Shown here: positions 15,185 to 15,916 of the stretch, in pieces
Numbering within the stretch: position 1 is the stretch's first letter
How the letters are laid out: each line of letters opens with the position of its first letter
DNA from: Ruminococcaceae bacterium UBA794
GTDB lineage: Bacteria; Bacillota; Clostridia; Oscillospirales; Ruminococcaceae
Direction: 5' to 3'
Length of the DNA stretch: 15,916 nucleotides
NCBI GenBank assembly: GCA_002304735.1
Contig: DBIU01000044.1
Coordinates: 68,380-84,295, forward strand
Translations under genes and position numbers: made by a program
Notes under the pieces: generated by a model
Told to the model about the DNA's origin: nothing
Seen by the model: only the letters and a program-made list of their open reading frames with translations
Databases searched by the model: none

Positions 15185-15260
15185 GCTGGTGTAGCTCAGT
15201 CGGTAGAGCAGCGCATTCGTAATGCGCAGGTCGGGGGTTCGAGTCCGTTCACCAGCTCCA
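15185..15260 (+). tRNA. tRNA-Thr with anticodon CGT
   Basis: The 76-base gene folds as a tRNA. The acceptor stem GCTGGTG pairs with CACCAGC, and the D stem GCTC pairs with GAGC. The anticodon stem GCGCA/TGCGC holds the loop TTCGTAA with CGT at 15218-15220, which reads ACG (Thr). The T loop TTCGAGT is normal and CCA is encoded. The T stem is weak: GGGGG (15233-15237) faces CCGTT (15245-15249), giving two G-C pairs, a G-G clash and two G-T pairs. It stands alone, behind its own promoter. Confidence 0.92.
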
Positions 15261-15275
15261 GCAGCGTGACGCTGC
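15261..15275 (+). repeat. Short perfect hairpin right after the tRNA CCA
   Basis: GCAGCG (15261-15266) pairs with CGCTGC (15270-15275) around a TGA loop, touching the encoded CCA end. It may guide 3'-end processing; no T run follows. Confidence 0.5.
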
Positions 15276-15283
15276 ACCCAATT

Positions 15284-15315
15284 TCGCCCCTAGCGCGTTC
15301 TAGGGGCGATTTTTT
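15284..15315 (+). terminator. Terminator A after tRNA-Thr
   Basis: TCGCCCCTAG (15284-15293) pairs perfectly with CTAGGGGCGA (15300-15309) around CGCGTT, and six T follow. It is the natural end of the tRNA transcript. The same block recurs at 15430-15482. Confidence 0.9.
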
Positions 15316-15316
15316 C

Positions 15317-15405
15317 GCCCGCGAGGGGCTTTGCTGACCGTCCTCTTCTGCGTTTTCCCTCCCAAAATTTTCCGAGGGAAAATTTTAGGAGGAAAATCCG
15401 CGGGC
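15317..15405 (+). repeat. Long imperfect hairpin between the repeats
   Basis: TTTTCC, TCC and AAAATTTTCC (15353-15373) pair with GGAAAATTTT, GGA and GGAAAA (15377-15396) around a GAG loop: about 19 pairs with one bulge and one C-A mismatch. GCCCGCG (15317-15323) and CGCGGGC (15399-15405) can close an outer stem around it. The first outer arm belongs to repeat block A. Confidence 0.75.
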
Positions 15406-15437
15406 ATACCAACAGCATAGTTTGCAATAACCCAATT

Positions 15438-15469
15438 TCGCCCCTAGCGCGTGCTAGGGGCGATTTTTT
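15438..15469 (+). terminator. Terminator B (copy of terminator A)
   Basis: TCGCCCCTAG (15438-15447) pairs with CTAGGGGCGA (15454-15463), extended by one C-G pair in the loop, and six T follow. No gene lies directly upstream. Confidence 0.85.
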
Positions 15470-15506
15470 ATGCCCGCGAGGGACTAAATCACAAAACCTG
15501 CTGCTT

Positions 15507-15550
15507 GTCCTCAACCCTTTATTAATGCGGGTTGAGGACTTCTTTTTTTT
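15507..15550 (+). terminator. Strong third terminator without a visible gene
   Basis: GTCCTCAACCC (15507-15517) pairs perfectly with GGGTTGAGGAC (15529-15539), and TTC plus eight T follow. It ends no gene that I can see. Confidence 0.85.
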
Positions 15551-15732
15551 GCCCTGAAAATAATACACACTTGACGATTTTCGCCTTGTTTTTGCGTGTT
15601 TTTTCGCGTTGATGGGGGTCAAGATGGGTGTCAGACTATTCTTGTTAAAATTGATTGCGTGAACAAACTGTTAAAAAATCGCCTTTGACAAAATAAACAA
15701 ACTTTAATCTCCCATCTTGTTGGATTTAACTA
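15551..15732. other. Noncoding spacer before the RNA candidate
   Basis: I see no supported gene here. The sequence turns from mixed to AT-rich toward 15690. On the minus strand short frames with Thr-Pro-Ile and Lys-rich content exist but are broken by stops. Confidence 0.4.
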
Positions 15733-15761
15733 TTGACAATAAATGTAAAATGGTATATAAT
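15733..15761 (+). promoter_or_regulatory. Perfect sigma-A promoter of the RNA candidate
   Basis: TTGACA (15733-15738) and TATAAT (15756-15761) match the consensus fully with a 17-base spacer. The predicted start, 15768-15771, falls on the first bases of the closing stem of the structured sequence downstream. No ribosome binding site with a frame follows. Confidence 0.92.
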
Positions 15762-15770
15762 GTAAATATA

Positions 15771-15907
15771 GTGAGATTTTACCATATGTAGAAAAACGCG
15801 AGTAGGAGAAATCCTGCCCGCGCTTTTCTTTTCGCTGCAAATCTTCAAAAATGACTGACGTTAATATCCCTTAGACGTTCCCCGAAAGCGGGAAGTTAAA
15901 ATCTCAC
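15771..15907 (+). ncRNA. Candidate structured small RNA, about 137 nt
   Basis: The 5' end GTGAGATTTTA (15771-15781) pairs perfectly over 11 bases with TAAAATCTCAC (15897-15907), and a perfect promoter places the start at that first arm. Inside, CGCGAGTAGGA (15797-15807) pairs with TCCTGCCCGCG (15812-15822) around a GAAA tetraloop; the stem has one A-C mismatch and one T-G pair, and A and T runs on its flanks lengthen it. A second hairpin uses TTCCCC (about 15878-15883), a GAAA loop and GCGGGAA, with a bulged C. Between them lies a mostly unpaired stretch (15832-15876) with GACGTT twice. The result is a closed multi-branch fold. I cannot assign it to a known class; raiA and 6S RNA should be tested. 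The 3' terminator, if any, is outside the window. Confidence 0.6.
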
Positions 15908-15916
15908 AATCTCAAA

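Larger units (their letters stand above)
15276..15482 (+). repeat. Direct repeat of a 53-bp terminator block
   Basis: Two near-identical blocks, 15276-15328 and 15430-15482, begin with ACCCAATTTCGCCCCTAG and end with GCCCGCGAGGG. They differ in the terminator loop (CGCGTT or CGCGTG) and just after the T run. Starts are 154 bases apart. Nothing coding lies between them. Confidence 0.85.

Noticed and set aside
15185..15482. Integrated element using the tRNA-Thr 3' end as attachment site
   Set aside because: The second repeat block has no copy of the tRNA 3' end, and no integrase gene is visible.
15276..15482. Short CRISPR-like array
   Set aside because: There are only two units, each is a terminator hairpin, and there is no spacer pattern or cas gene.
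15290..15622. Minus-strand frame of 110 codons through the terminator repeats
   Set aside because: It crosses three hairpins and the repeat blocks, and is Lys/Arg-rich with no ribosome site.
15551..15660. Possible remnant of an integrase C-terminus on the minus strand
   Set aside because: A few residues (LTPILTPIN) recall recombinase tails, but stops lie close by and no catalytic motif remains.

Overview
The window looks like chromosomal DNA from an endospore-forming Firmicute, most likely a gut-type Clostridium relative of the Oscillospirales/Ruminococcaceae kind. The evidence is spoIVA next to a SipL-like DUF3794/LysM gene behind a sigma-E-type promoter, a tepA - ftsK/spoIIIE gene order like that of Bacillus, and mid-GC genes separated by AT-rich spacers with textbook sigma-A promoters. 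The species cannot be fixed from the sequence alone.

Layout. 1-240 is an AT-rich spacer. 268-435 (+) is an unlisted-size 55-aa membrane-type small protein. 502-2061 (-) is an amino acid:cation symporter (AGCS family). 2108-4432 (-) is a four-gene unit behind its own sigma-A promoter: membrane-anchored SGNH hydrolase, DUF4358-like lipoprotein, four-helix membrane protein, YpsA/SLOG-like protein. 4543-11857 (-) is a tight housekeeping operon: tepA-like ClpP-class protease, 46-aa TTG-start small protein, uppP, ftsK/spoIIIE, and two radical-SAM-associated genes (TIGR03960-like and DUF2344/TIGR03936-like). 12066-15089 (+) is the sipL-spoIVA sporulation pair. 15142-15260 (+) is a promoter and tRNA-Thr(CGT). 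15261-15916 has no convincing protein gene but is dense in RNA/DNA structure: a duplicated terminator block, a long hairpin, a further strong terminator, and a perfect TTGACA-17-TATAAT promoter that fires into a sequence whose first 11 bases pair with 11 bases 116 nt further on. The last is the best candidate for an undescribed structured small RNA.

How the parts work together. The minus-strand operon groups envelope and chromosome functions (undecaprenyl phosphate recycling, DNA translocation, a membrane-associated protease). The divergent plus-strand pair makes the SpoIVA ATPase scaffold of the spore coat and its LysM partner. The two transcription units share a divergent control region (11926-12013) with a sigma-A promoter facing left and a sigma-E-like promoter facing right. 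The SGNH/DUF4358 unit is probably concerned with the cell surface; its exact role is unknown.

Coordinates of starts were re-chosen where a Shine-Dalgarno sequence favoured an internal codon (2596, 3482, 11857, 13620). All family assignments come from reading motifs; no database search was possible.
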